From contig JAKZZE010000003.1 of assembly GCA_024220505.1 (NCBI GenBank), positions 1,550,001-1,614,000 of the forward strand: DNA of 64,000 nt, in the 5' to 3' direction. The DNA is from Rhizopus arrhizus (lineage: Eukaryota > Mucoromycota > Mucoromycetes > Mucorales > Rhizopodaceae). The notes beneath the pieces are model-generated. The model was not told the DNA's origin. It searched no databases and was given only the letters and a program-made list of their open reading frames with translations. Shown in pieces: positions 48,858 to 58,951 of the stretch. Both the position numbers and the translations under genes were made by a program. Positions within the stretch are counted from its first letter, which is position 1. Every line of letters begins with the position of its first letter.

Positions 48858-49708
48858 AAAAAAAAAGAAGTTATGCTGTTCCGTACCTGATAAATGATCT
48901 TTATTATAATGGCCTTCAAACTCCTTTCCCGTATCATAATAGTCAGTACAGTTAGGACAAGCATATGCGGTTTTCACGTTATCTGGCTGAAAATGGAGTT
49001 AGTAACAATAAATTCATAAACGCGTGAATGGATCCATACTTCAGTCTCTCTACGCTTTGCCTTGTAAAATACGACTCCAATTTAAAAATTAAAGATGTTA
49101 AGATCCTTTTTTCTGGATTACTTGCGCGATTTATGCTCACTCTTTTGTGTTTTTTCGTAGTTTGTTCAAAGGCTTTGCAATATTTAAGCCTAAAGTAATG
49201 ATTACATGAGAACTTTTTTTTTATTTTCCAGAGATCTTACCTTCAATATTAACTAAATGCGCCCTTAAGTTTCCCAGCATCAGTAAAAGCATTATGGCAT
49301 TCGTAACATTGATTAATCAATTTGACAAGCGTTGTCATTGGAGCTAAAAAGGAGTAAAGTTGTAAGGAGCGCTGTCTCTTTGTAAGAAGCTTCTTTGTAA
49401 AGTTGTAAGGAGCGCTTCTTAGCTAAGTTTATTTCTGTAAGAAGCGCTTCTTATCTGAGTTTATTTCTGTAAGGAACGCTGTCTCTTTGTAAGAGGCTCC
49501 TTTGTTATATGCTGGCAAAAAAAATGGACAAGATAAAGGACACGATAGCCTGAGCTTCCAAATATTGACCTTTGGAATAAAAAAAAAAAAAAAACGCCCT
49601 TTGTAAAAATAAAAACTACCTTTTGGAAAAATTAAAACCGTCCTTTGGGAAAATACGTCAACCGCACTTTTTTTTTAAAAAAACCACCCTTTGGCGTTGG
49701 AACGACTG
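48858..49708 (-). repeat. Right 851-bp arm of element 1
   Basis: Exact reverse complement of the left arm as far as I compared. Its own copy of the C2H2-finger exon reads on the minus strand, 48977 down to about 48865 (MKTAYACPNCTDYYDT...), then enters the antisense of the core and stops at 48786. Confidence 0.85.
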
Positions 49709-50399
49709 GAAATTGAAGAATACTGCTATTGGATCTTTCATTTCAAGTGAATGTACAAAAAAGTTAGAATTATTACACTAGCAAAGAAAGACAGAATTAA
49801 TTTTGACTGACAACAATTTTTTTGTATTTATCGAGGCCCTCTTCTTTTGATTTATATTGACATTGTTCAACATATATTATTAAAGGTATCAAAGTATTAT
49901 TAATGTGTTACAGGATAGCTGAATTAGAGTCTCCTGTGGTAGCAAAAATAACATTATTATTATATAGTTTGTTTGCAAGTGGTCGTTATACTTTAATGCT
50001 GAAATTTTGATTACGATTTAGGTTTGAGTACTAAGTTAAATAATGTTTACCCAGTTAAAAAGACAATCTTTTTGTGTACTCTTTACACGATATCCCTAAG
50101 TTGTATTATCCAGCTTACAACAACTCAAGAACTGGAAGGTTACTTTGAAAGTTTAATTAAAAGACCCTAGCATGCGTCAAACCTTTCAACCATATTATGC
50201 TATAAATAAAACCTTACCCATTTTCTATCTTTCAATAAACAGTTTCAACAAATCTCATATTCAGATAACCTTTGATTGCCGCATTATACTACTTTTCAAC
50301 CATATTTTCGTCAGCAAACTTTTATTAGGCTCACATATCAAAAGTTCGATCCAAGAAGAATTGAAATGAAGTTAAAAGGGGTATTAATAATCAACATGG
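49709..50399. other. Spacer, no feature seen
   Basis: AT-rich DNA between element 1 and a decayed gene. The + frame at 50172-50369 has no coding support. Confidence 0.4.
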
Positions 50400-51419
50400 T
50401 CAACCAAGCCATTAATGAATTTGATATGGATTAAAGTCTGACTTTCTTAAATAATCGTAGATTTCTAATGTATTTGCTTTTGCATGAAATAAACGTGAGT
50501 CAAAAAGTTTCTTTTGGCAACAATCTCATAGTTCTTACCATTTCCCCTACCATTCTTAATCCAAAGCTTATACTTTCTTCTAAAGGGTGTACTAACAAAA
50601 CTTTCCAAACTCTTGTAATTCTAACCATTCTTTTCTGGTGAATATTGCTTCCAAGGCTATACCACCTAAATCAAGAAAGAATGAATGTATAGGACTATAA
50701 ATAGAAATTTGTTATATTTATTATTATACTAGTCATCTTTGGAAAATTCACTGAAGATATTGGCATTTCAAGCCGTAGTTATGTAATTTTCACTCAACTG
50801 AAATATGCTGATCATCTACTGTTGGTTCGGTTGAATCAAGACACCAAAAATGGCATTTATCCAACTTATTGAAGTTTGTTATAATTTTTTCTTTTAATAC
50901 TTCAGTAAAAGGCACTTTTAAAGCAGATTTCTTTGTTACTATTGATGCTGATATAGAATCTTCATCTATAGACGAGGCAGCATTTAAATTTGATATTTTT
51001 AGTTTGATTGTTTTGAATGAAGGATTTACACCTTTCTGAAAAAAATTAATCCATTGAAGCTCGACAATTCTTAATGAACTTTATTCATCAGTTTTAAGTT
51101 TAATAATTTAGTGCGACTTGCAATTCCATTCACTCAATTCTCTTTAAAATCCTCTAACTTTTTCTATTAGGATAACTTTTGAAAATGGTATTTTCCAAGT
51201 CCAAGCTTACCTTATTCATATCGACAGTGTCGTTGTCATTGAAGTGTGAAAGCACAGAACAGGCAACCTCATTATTACACAACTCAATAAGTAAAATGTT
51301 TGAAAAATAACAAAAAGTTGCCTAAAAGCGGGCAAGGAAGGAAAAATAAAGTTAAACTTACTCTCTTTGTATTCGGGATATGTGTCAGTTGTAGGAGATC
51401 CGTTTGTCTCCATAATCAT
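50400..51419 (-). pseudogene. Decayed multi-exon gene of unknown family
   Basis: Minus strand, possible start at 51419 (MIMETNGSPTTDTYPEYKE), with recognisable but no longer frame-consistent GT-AG junctions near 51365-51326 and 51211-51166. Coding-like blocks are ELCNNEVACSVLSHFNDN, KGVNPSFKTIKLKISNLNA, SSIDEDSISASIVTKKSALK, FTEVLKEKIITNFNKLDKCH, then RKEWLELQEFGKF and ISFGLRMVGEMVRTMRLLPK. Stops and frame changes between the blocks show decay. I cannot name it; the style is that of multi-copy, transposon-associated proteins in Mucorales. Confidence 0.35.
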
Positions 51420-52540
51420 CGTTGATATGAGGAAAGAAGACGACTAATGTTCACTGGCATAGTGGACTTCATTTCTCTAATCGAACTTTGAAAAAAGGTG
51501 CGGTGGTGTTGTAATTTTTTTCCTTTCATTATATGGCCTTAAGAATTCTGAAGTAAATTAAATTTCTCTTTAAGGTATAAAAAGATTTGTGTTAAAATTT
51601 GTAAGTTTGATTTGATTTTAACAAGTGACCACCAGATCTTGTATTGTTTATCAAGCAGTAGAAAGTAATAAAGGGTTTTCTTGATAAGGGAATATAAAAT
51701 TGATACAATGAAGATAATCTAACTTCAAAGAATTTGATTTGTTGTATTTGTAAGAGATCGGAAAGATTTTACATGTAAATCTTTGGATATTCCTTTTATT
51801 GAAAGTAAATTTATAAAAGAAAAAAATTGAAGCCATATTAAAGTGAAGTAAAATCAAAAGTAAAAAGATAAAGGGGGTTTTGTATGATTATAATTTTTTT
51901 GAACTTTTTTGTTTACCTTCAGGGATTGAGGTCCCTTCGAGGACTGACTTTCTTTCTCCTCAAAAGTTATACGAACCGTGTTACAGTGTTTTCCGCGTTG
52001 GGTAGGTTACACATCGGTAGATATTCTTTGTATTCATTATGGTTTATGATTGATAGTGGTCCATATAAATAAAGAAGGTTTCCATGGAGAGAAGCCAAGA
52101 TATTCATAGGTATACTAATTCGGATCATGTTTCATCTGTTGGACTGCTTCAAAGATTGGGTAATTTAGCTAGGATGAAGTGTGTCGTATTACCATGTAAA
52201 AAGATAGAACCACCCCGCTTTAATGACACGCAGATGTGAAGTAACATGTTGCATAGTAATTTAAAGCGAACTATATGAGTGATTTGAGTGTGGTAGATGT
52301 TTACTTGCAAGTACTTGAATGTAAATTCGCCTTTTCAAACGTAAAAACCAATCATGTCAAATTAAGAATGCCCTTTCTGTCATAATAAAAGTGTATTTAC
52401 TGAAGTTTACATACTTTTAAATTTATAGGATACAAAGCTCTTTTCTTTCATGGTTATTTTTTTTATAAATCTTATATTAACATAATAGAAATACTTTGAA
52501 GAATGGCAAATGACATTATTCTCATAAATTTACAGCATAA
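51420..52540. other. Intergenic, no feature seen
   Basis: AT-rich; the ORFs here (51651-51857 minus, 51884-52072 plus) lack any coding signature. Confidence 0.4.
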
Positions 52541-53020
52541 GTTTACTGCCCCAATTTAGCTCAAGACTTTATTAAATTTGTCAACAAATCCTCCTCTGCC
52601 TTCCATGCCATTCATGAAGCCTGTGAAATTTTGAAGAATCATGGTTGCAAAGAGATCAAAGAAAATGATGGTTGGAATGACGTTTTGATTCAACACCAAG
52701 GTGAATACTACTTTACATGTAACGGTTCTGCCCTTATTACTTTTGAAGCTGGTGTACAACATAATGGTGGAATCTGGTAAATAATTTTTATGTTACATTA
52801 GGTGTATGCAATTAAGCCAAATACAAATATAGGCACACTTGGTTTGACAGAAATTTGAGTATTACTGGACGTGTTCTTGTTGGATAAGAGGATGGTACAT
52901 TCAAGTATACTTTGATTAAGGTTGACAGATAATAAATACAAGCATACATTCTATTCGTGAAACTGGTGACACTGATGATGTTGCTCATGGTATTAACCTT
53001 TTACGAGTAAGAAACAACAA
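52541..53020 (+). pseudogene. Truncated aspartyl aminopeptidase (M18) relic
   Basis: Starts in the family N-terminus (APNLAQDFIKFVNKSSSAFH, then NGSALITFEAG), jumps to GGIW at an intact intron (about 52778-52830) and resumes HTWFDRNLSITGRVLVG, the well-conserved M18 stretch. A stop follows at once, with EDGTFKYTL and KVDR after it. About 45 residues normally between the ITFAVG-like and GGIW segments are missing, including the GAHTDSP motif whose His binds the catalytic metals. Only about a quarter of the enzyme is present, with stops, so it cannot function. Intact M18 enzymes (APE4/DNPEP) remove N-terminal Asp and Glu from peptides. Confidence 0.75.
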
Positions 53021-53394
53021 AAAAAGAACATATTCAATTTTAGTATGGTGAGTTGGAGCAAAAGTTCGCTGTCAATTAAAAAGAGACAAAGTTGTATCAT
53101 AATTTGTTTAAAAAAATGCCCTTTTTTAAGAAATAAACGGAGCTTAAAGTATTATCAACATTTTACTGTGACATGACAAGTGCTACTTTTAACAGCATGT
53201 AAGGTCTTTTTTTACTTCTCCTTCGCTCTCCACTTTTTTCTAGTCTTGCTGTTAAGGATCTCTTTTTCACTACAATATTTAACCTCAACATCGCTCTCGT
53301 TGTATGTTACCGCAACCCAACTTCATGTAAAAATACCAACTTCAACATTCTTTAATCCACAAATCAGTTGAAAAAAATCTGTGAGTTTAAGTTC

Positions 53395-53479
53395 AATTTA
53401 TTTTTCACAGGCACAAAAATAACTTTTTACACCCAGCAAAAATTTTCACAAAATCCACAAATTGGCAGTGGAACGACTG
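53395..53479 (-). repeat. Solo transposon terminus related to element 1
   Basis: On the minus strand it begins CAGTCGTTCCACTGCCAATT, sharing the first 11 bases and 16 of 20 with element 1, and is flanked by TA. Subterminal ATTTGTGGATT-like words repeat. I found no matching left end closer than element 1 itself. Confidence 0.5.
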
Positions 53480-53552
53480 TATTAGTTTATGATCTAAAAA
53501 GAAAATATAAAATTAAAATGGTAAAAGGGGAATACATATGATATAGACAATG

Positions 53553-55004
53553 TTAATAATAGTCTTCAGTTTTTTCGTCTCTTGTATATGCGACTGTATC
53601 TGGAATTGATTCAACTTGACCTCCGACCATAATTTCTTGAGCATGGCCATCTATTAAATTATCCACTTGTTCAACAGTAACATCCGGTACCCTCAAACAA
53701 ACAATGTAAGCTAAAAGCAAGCCTACTCCTTCAATGGCAAAGTTGATAATGAGTTGTGTCATAAAAGGAGTATTAATCGCATCTACTTGAGCAGCGATAG
53801 CACTAGCAGCATTTTGAATTGTCTTGTAAAATCCACCATAACGTGCAGCACGTTCGGTATCATTCGTCATTGTACCCATCAACCAATAAATAAAACCTTG
53901 ATAGATGGAATCAACCAAACCAAAGACAGCATAAAGAATAATATAACCTGCATATTCTGGAGAATGGACATCGATATGAACAAAGCCTTCTGCCTTGACA
54001 CTTTCAAATGTGAATTTCTTTTGAACAAAGATGGCACCGATCCAACTAGCTGATAAAAGGCATAAAACAAAAGTATTTGCAATGATCGCACGAGTCTTTC
54101 GCTGACCAAGCCACTTTAAATCCAGAAGCCAACCAAAGAAAGCGGCACCAATGATTTGACAAAGCCAGTAAACAAGGTTATTCAAAGAACGGGCTGGAAG
54201 AGAAAAGAAGCCACCTCCGTTGTAAACTTGGAACTGATAAGTGTAGAACCAGTTGGATCCGGCAAAGAGAGGGATCAAACAAATCATCTTCCAGTCACAA
54301 AACAAGGCAAGGATTTCGATAGCCTCACGACGCCAATTGGAAAATTTGTGAAGGGATACAGGAGTACCATTAGCACGAATCACTTTACTGGGAGGAAGCA
54401 ATGCCAACGATAAGAAGGCACCAAAACCCATGATGACCATGAAACCAATATAGGTACCAATCGAGATAGTGCTGGAGGTATTATTAAAATTATTGCCAAG
54501 AGGAATAGCAGCACCCACTGTTGCACCCAAATTAAAAATCATCCAAAAAATAGAAAATGCTTTTCCTTTATCTTTTTCGTCAGGATAAGACATCATGATA
54601 CCAGCTTGCGCTGTCCATAAAAAACCGGCACCGACACCAAGAATGGCACCGGTTGCAATAGTAAATCCAGCATTGGGTGTAAGATAAGATCCAACATAAA
54701 GAACATAAGCAAGAGCAGCAGGAAGGAGAATACGATGGCCAAAGATGTTGAAGCTAAGGAAATGTTTAATAAATGTAATCATCGAATCAACTATTATTTA
54801 CACAGGAGCACCAACTAAAGAGCAAACGGTAAAAGTAACAGCCAACGCAGTGTTTGCATCATTCGTTACTTTTGTATCAGCTTGTCCTGCACCGCCCATA
54901 CCATTCAAGGCATTGAACATACCAGGACAGCAAAAACATATAAAACCGACAAGAAACACTTGAAAGTTCGGATCACTGTATCGAAAGGGTAGTTTAAGTC
55001 CCAT
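53553..55004 (-). CDS. UNC93-like major facilitator (DUF895 family)
   Basis: Two minus-strand exons, 54802-55004 and 53553-54753, joined by a 48-nt intron; 467 aa. The N-terminus reads MGLKLPFRYSDPNFQVFLVG, then GFICFCCPGMFNALNGMGGA, the family signature of fungal UNC93-like proteins. Around 11-12 membrane helices follow, with GAGFLWTAQAGIMMSYP and FSIFWMIFNLGATVGAAIPL in the middle and an acidic, tyrosine-ending tail (DEKTEDYY). The family sits in the MFS fold; substrates in fungi are unknown. It is the only apparently intact cellular gene in the TE-rich right quarter of the window. Confidence 0.93.
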
Positions 55005-55935
55005 GGTTAATAATACAGAAAAAGGAAAGAGATGAGGTTGAAAAGAGAGAGAGAAAGGATGCCGAATAGTATAGGTTTTATATCGAATGATAGGAGATTA
55101 TTTTACCAATTTAGAATAAAAAAAAAGCTGTGCAACGATTTGAAAGGTTTCAGATGCCATGGGGATACTTCCCAAATACATAGAAAATATAAAAAGAGTA
55201 CAAGAACTTACTAACAAAAACCCTTTTTGTATTTCATAATATGAACCCTTAAAAGAAACATGAGAAACTAACATAAAATGTTTCATAAAAAACACTGGCA
55301 TAATAGTACAACTCAAAAAGGAAGTGTAAAATGAAAAATCGAGTTAAATATATTTCGTTCTACCACAAATTTATTAAAACGCATTCACGCTTTACCATTT
55401 TAACTTTTTTTTTTTTTTTTTTTGTGTCAATAAACATTGTGACTTTTTTTATCTTACCTTCCCTTGTTCTTTTAAGTATCATAAATTCAATTATTTTGAT
55501 TATTAAGATTTTTATCCATAAAAAAAAGGGGGACATTATAAATATAAAAGTTTGATTCATCACAAATTGATCTGCTTTCATTTTCCTTGACTCATTTTAT
55601 TTTTTGTGAGAGTTTAAAAATACATATTTTTTTCTGCCTTTAAATATATTTTTAGCGATCTTCTAAAAAAGTAAACTGACGGTTCACAGTGGTCTACTTA
55701 GATCAGGATTTGTGAAGGAAATACTGTGATGAAGCCAACACGAGGATGCAAATTGAAGTACTTTTTAAACCATTCCTTTCCATTTGTCTTTGTCAATTAC
55801 CATATTATAGATGCATGTACATTGACAAGAAAAACTATTGAACGAAGCCTGTAAGAAAAGTTCAATTATTGATGTGGTAGCATTTTCCTGGAAGAATTTG
55901 CCAGTTGCCTTTTTTTTTTGTTTTTTGTTTTATAC
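55005..55935. other. Promoter-side spacer of the UNC93-like gene
   Basis: AT-rich with long homopolymers (poly-T at 55407-55424). No gene seen. Confidence 0.4.
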
Positions 55936-57673
55936 AGTGTTTTAATCTAAAATGAGACGATTTAATAAAATAAATTTGCTTGACAGTCTATAGTATGCTT
56001 TTATGTGTTTGAGAGGGTTAGATTTGCAGTCGTAATAGATCGAGCCTTTCGCAAATCGATAATCCGTCGAATATGAATCAAAAAGATTACAGATTATATT
56101 TAAATCATTTGAGGAGAAAAATCCTTTAGGCATATCTTCAATGTTTCTTGACGATATAGCCAGCTTGACCTTGCTTATCTGCTCTGCTATTGTCTTTATA
56201 GATGCTGCAATCTCTTTCTCTGTTCCCCGATAGGTAATTTATTTATGCACCTGGGGAAAGTACTGATGGAATGCTGAACATAATTTTGTATATTTTTATA
56301 GTGGCACTTGCTCACAGACATCTATCATTTGAGAGGTAAGTGTCTTATTGTTCTGAAGCTTTTCTCTCTTAACGTAGTCTTTTAAGTCTTTCCAGAACTG
56401 CTTAATTGGGTTTAATTCTGGATAAGGCGGGAGGTATACAGGTATATATCCACGACTGGCAATGAGAGGATCAACGATGCTATGAACGTGAATTGGAGCA
56501 TTATCCATCACTAGATGATACCCTTTCATCTATGGAAACTGGTCCATAATATCCATCGTACCAGCAATGAATTGCATAAAATGCCCTCCAGTGGACCCTT
56601 TGGGCACGTTTAACCGATCTCCAGGAGCTTTTCTTTTTGTAGCGCCAGCTACTCTTCTTATTTTCAAATTGCCAGGTTCTTTGACACTTACGTTGATAAT
56701 ACTAGAAGACGACACTGCACCAAGAGCGGTTTTTGAGATGACTCTGGTAGACGAAGAAGCAACAATTGCTGGCTCGTCACGTCTAGACCAGACCTTCCCT
56801 CTTGTCATATTCAAGTTAAAACCGGATTCATCGATGAATATACAATTATTATAATAGTCAATTTCTTTAGCACTCCATTCAGCAACCCAAACTGCGCGAG
56901 CTTTAATAGTTTTAGGACTATTTCTTTCAGCTGAATGACGAGTAACACTTTTTATACTAAGGTTACATTCATCTTTCATAAACTCAGCAACCCTTGAATT
57001 TTTAATGGCGAGCCCTTCGAAAATTTTAATCAATTCTTCTACACCATCCTCAATAGTTGCTGTAGGCTTCTCATCGTAAAAATCTACTAATTGTTTCTTA
57101 TGTTGATCGTTTAGTTGTGAGGCCTGTTGCCTTCCGGTCTTATTTTTTTTTTTTTTGGGGGGGGGAGGGGAACATCTGCTTCAGGGTTAGCTATGTATTC
57201 TGCTTTCCACTTACGAGCCGTGTGCGTGTTAACGTTGGCAAGTTTAGCTGCAGCGTTGTTCTTCAAGTTCTTTTCAAACGCGTAATGGACATACATCTCC
57301 CGTTGAAAGCTGGTATACTTTGTATATTCTGTACTCCTAGTATCATTTTCAACTACTGCTGCATCCTTCATAACAACATCAGCACTGTCTTGAAGAAGTC
57401 TTGACATATCAACTGGCGTATGTTTAATAAACTTTTGCAAAGTCTTAAGTTTTGATAAGCGAAAAGAGAGTGACTCATCAACCGACATAGCTTCTCTGCC
57501 GCTATCATCGTAAAGGTTTCCTTGGCCATCTTCAGTATAATATATTAGAAGTCATTGAGCGTTACTATTGAATTGTGAAATGACCAAATGAAACTCAAAA
57601 AAAGCAACCAAATGAAGTTAAAAAAAGTGACTAATTGGGTTCAAAAAGTTGCCAATTGGGACTGGAAGCACTG
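55936..57673. mobile_element. Second Tc1/mariner-like element (dead)
   Basis: The right end is clear: on the minus strand CAGTGCTTCCAGTCCCAATT at 57673, flanked by TA, followed by subterminal repeats (CAATTAGTCAC, CATTTGGTTGC, CATTTGGTCAT). The left end is uncertain; a CAGTGTTTTAATCT flanked by TA at 55934-55935 is the best candidate but matches the right end only over its first bases. A transposase pseudogene on the minus strand fills the middle. Confidence 0.65.
56240..57488 (-). pseudogene. Tc1-like transposase, broken and catalytically altered
   Basis: The N-terminal part from 57488 (MSVDESLSFRLSKLKTLQKF) holds a DNA-binding region with NVNTHTARKWKAEYI. A C7/A15 homopolymer run near 57150 shifts the frame, after which sequence resumes EDGVEELIKIFEGLAIKNS, then FIDESGFNLNM (first Asp) and IAGTMDIMDQFP, where a TAG stops it. 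Then YHLVMDNAPIH (second Asp) and YPELNPIKQFWKDL, where the catalytic Glu of the usual NPIE is Lys. A further stop precedes the final YTKLCSAFHQYFPQ. Three separate lesions show it is dead. Confidence 0.8.
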
Positions 57674-57778
57674 TAATTCGTCTCAATTCGCACTTCTATA
57701 AATTTACCTTATTTGGAAAGCGATTCAATTGACATCTTTCAACATTATTTCAATATTTCAAACACTTCTATAACTAAA

Positions 57779-58951
57779 ATGACAAAGAAGCGTGGTCCTT
57801 ATAGGAAAAACCATCAACCTTCTTTAAGTTCTGAGCAGCTTGAGGAACTTCAGATCACTTTTGAAAATGTCAACCGACATTTCGAGTGTCCTTTATGCAG
57901 AACACTAAGCCATTTCCTTAAGCATGGATACTCTACTCAGGATCCAACTCAACCAAACTTTGTGTGTAAGTCATGCAGAAGGCAATCTACAGCGTATAAG
58001 GTCTACCAAGTCCTCTGTGGTATTAGCAATATGAATGAGAACTCCCAGCAAGTCATCAAATCTTCTACAAATTTCCAAGAACCCAACTCTCGTGATCCAC
58101 GTGATGAACTAATCAGTCAACTTACCAAGCAAGTTGAACGACTTACAACTGAATTGAGCCAAGCCCACGAACAGATCGCTAGACTTGTAGCCCTCCAAGC
58201 TTCAACTCAAGAAAATAATAGCTCACAAGCTATTGCTAACACTGAATTCCCCCCACTTCATGGAGCAACTTCTCAAAACCTTGACGGCTCAATCTCTCTG
58301 GCTCCTTGGCACAACCCATCCAAAGTAGCTGCATTAAATCAATCCATGTATCTCAACCGTCAAAAAAATCGAGTTCGTAAGGAAAAAGCGGCCACTCGTT
58401 TCTTCCAACCACCTTCTACGAATCAAGGATTCCAATACCTTTACGTCTCTACTAAATCCCGTGTTCCCGTTGGTAAACTTCGCTCCTACTTACGCAATAT
58501 GGGCGTCAACAATGCGCGTGTGCTAGACATCCATTATCCAGATCGCAATATTGCTGCTCTTCTCCTCCATAACGACTATGTTGCCGAGTTCAAACAATTA
58601 CTTGAATCTAAGCGAGTCCACTTTGCTAACAATTTTGACCCCTGGAACGGCTCTAATCTCAAAGATCCACAGTATAAAGATCTTACAGAGCAAGAACGAA
58701 CTTCCAAAGCATGTGAAATCCAACAGCAACGCCTTCAACGTGCTGTTCTCCATATCCGCGAACCAGTAAAGTTTGCAGTAGCATACTACTTTTATCAGCA
58801 AAAGTGGGTAACCAAATCATTCATTGACCAACTTAACAACTCTCGCTATGGACGATCAGAGGATATCTTTGAGATGGACGAGGATATCATGGACAATTTC
58901 TCTGAAGACACGACAACCAATGTAACCAACCCTAACGACATTCAACATTAA
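57779..58951 (+). CDS. LINE ORF1 protein (zinc-ribbon and coiled coil)
   Basis: 390 aa from the ATG at 57779; the frame is open further upstream but lacks an ATG. A zinc-ribbon-like pair CPLC ... CKSC (about residues 38-65) is followed by a leucine-heptad coiled coil (LISQLTKQVERLTTELSQAH then EQIARL, about 102-130). The C-terminal half contains an RRM-like stretch (FQYLYVSTKSRVPVGKLRSY ... AALLLHNDYVAEFKQLL). It should coat the element's RNA and help form the RNP. No CCHC knuckles are seen. Its stop codon overlaps the ORF2 start as TAATG. Codon use is richer in C-ending codons than the neighbouring cellular genes. Confidence 0.85.
   Translation: MTKKRGPYRKNHQPSLSSEQLEELQITFENVNRHFECPLCRTLSHFLKHGYSTQDPTQPNFVCKSCRRQSTAYKVYQVLCGISNMNENSQQVIKSSTNFQEPNSRDPRDELISQLTKQVERLTTELSQAHEQIARLVALQASTQENNSSQAIANTEFPPLHGATSQNLDGSISLAPWHNPSKVAALNQSMYLNRQKNRVRKEKAATRFFQPPSTNQGFQYLYVSTKSRVPVGKLRSYLRNMGVNNARVLDIHYPDRNIAALLLHNDYVAEFKQLLESKRVHFANNFDPWNGSNLKDPQYKDLTEQERTSKACEIQQQRLQRAVLHIREPVKFAVAYYFYQQKWVTKSFIDQLNNSRYGRSEDIFEMDEDIMDNFSEDTTTNVTNPNDIQH

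Larger units (their letters stand above)
46750..49708. mobile_element. Inverted-repeat element 1: 851-bp identical arms around a 1.26-kb core
   Basis: Both ends read CAGTCGTTCCAACGCCAAAG inward. The arms (46750-47600 and 48858-49708) match base for base wherever I compared them, apart from one T in a poly-T run (17 versus 16). Just inside each end, four or five copies of a CCAAAGG-type word followed by GGTTTTT/GTTTTT repeat every 25-30 bp, as transposase-binding subterminal repeats do. Each arm includes zinc-finger coding sequence pointing inward, and the core holds the rest of the gene. TA precedes the left end; GA, not TA, follows the right end, so a clean target duplication is not visible. 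Confidence 0.85.

Noticed and set aside
57676..57692. A 16-base match (GTAATTCGTCTCAATT) between the LINE 5' flank and the right arm of element 2
   Set aside because: A match of this length is expected about once by chance in an AT-rich window of this size; not evidence of a target-site relation.
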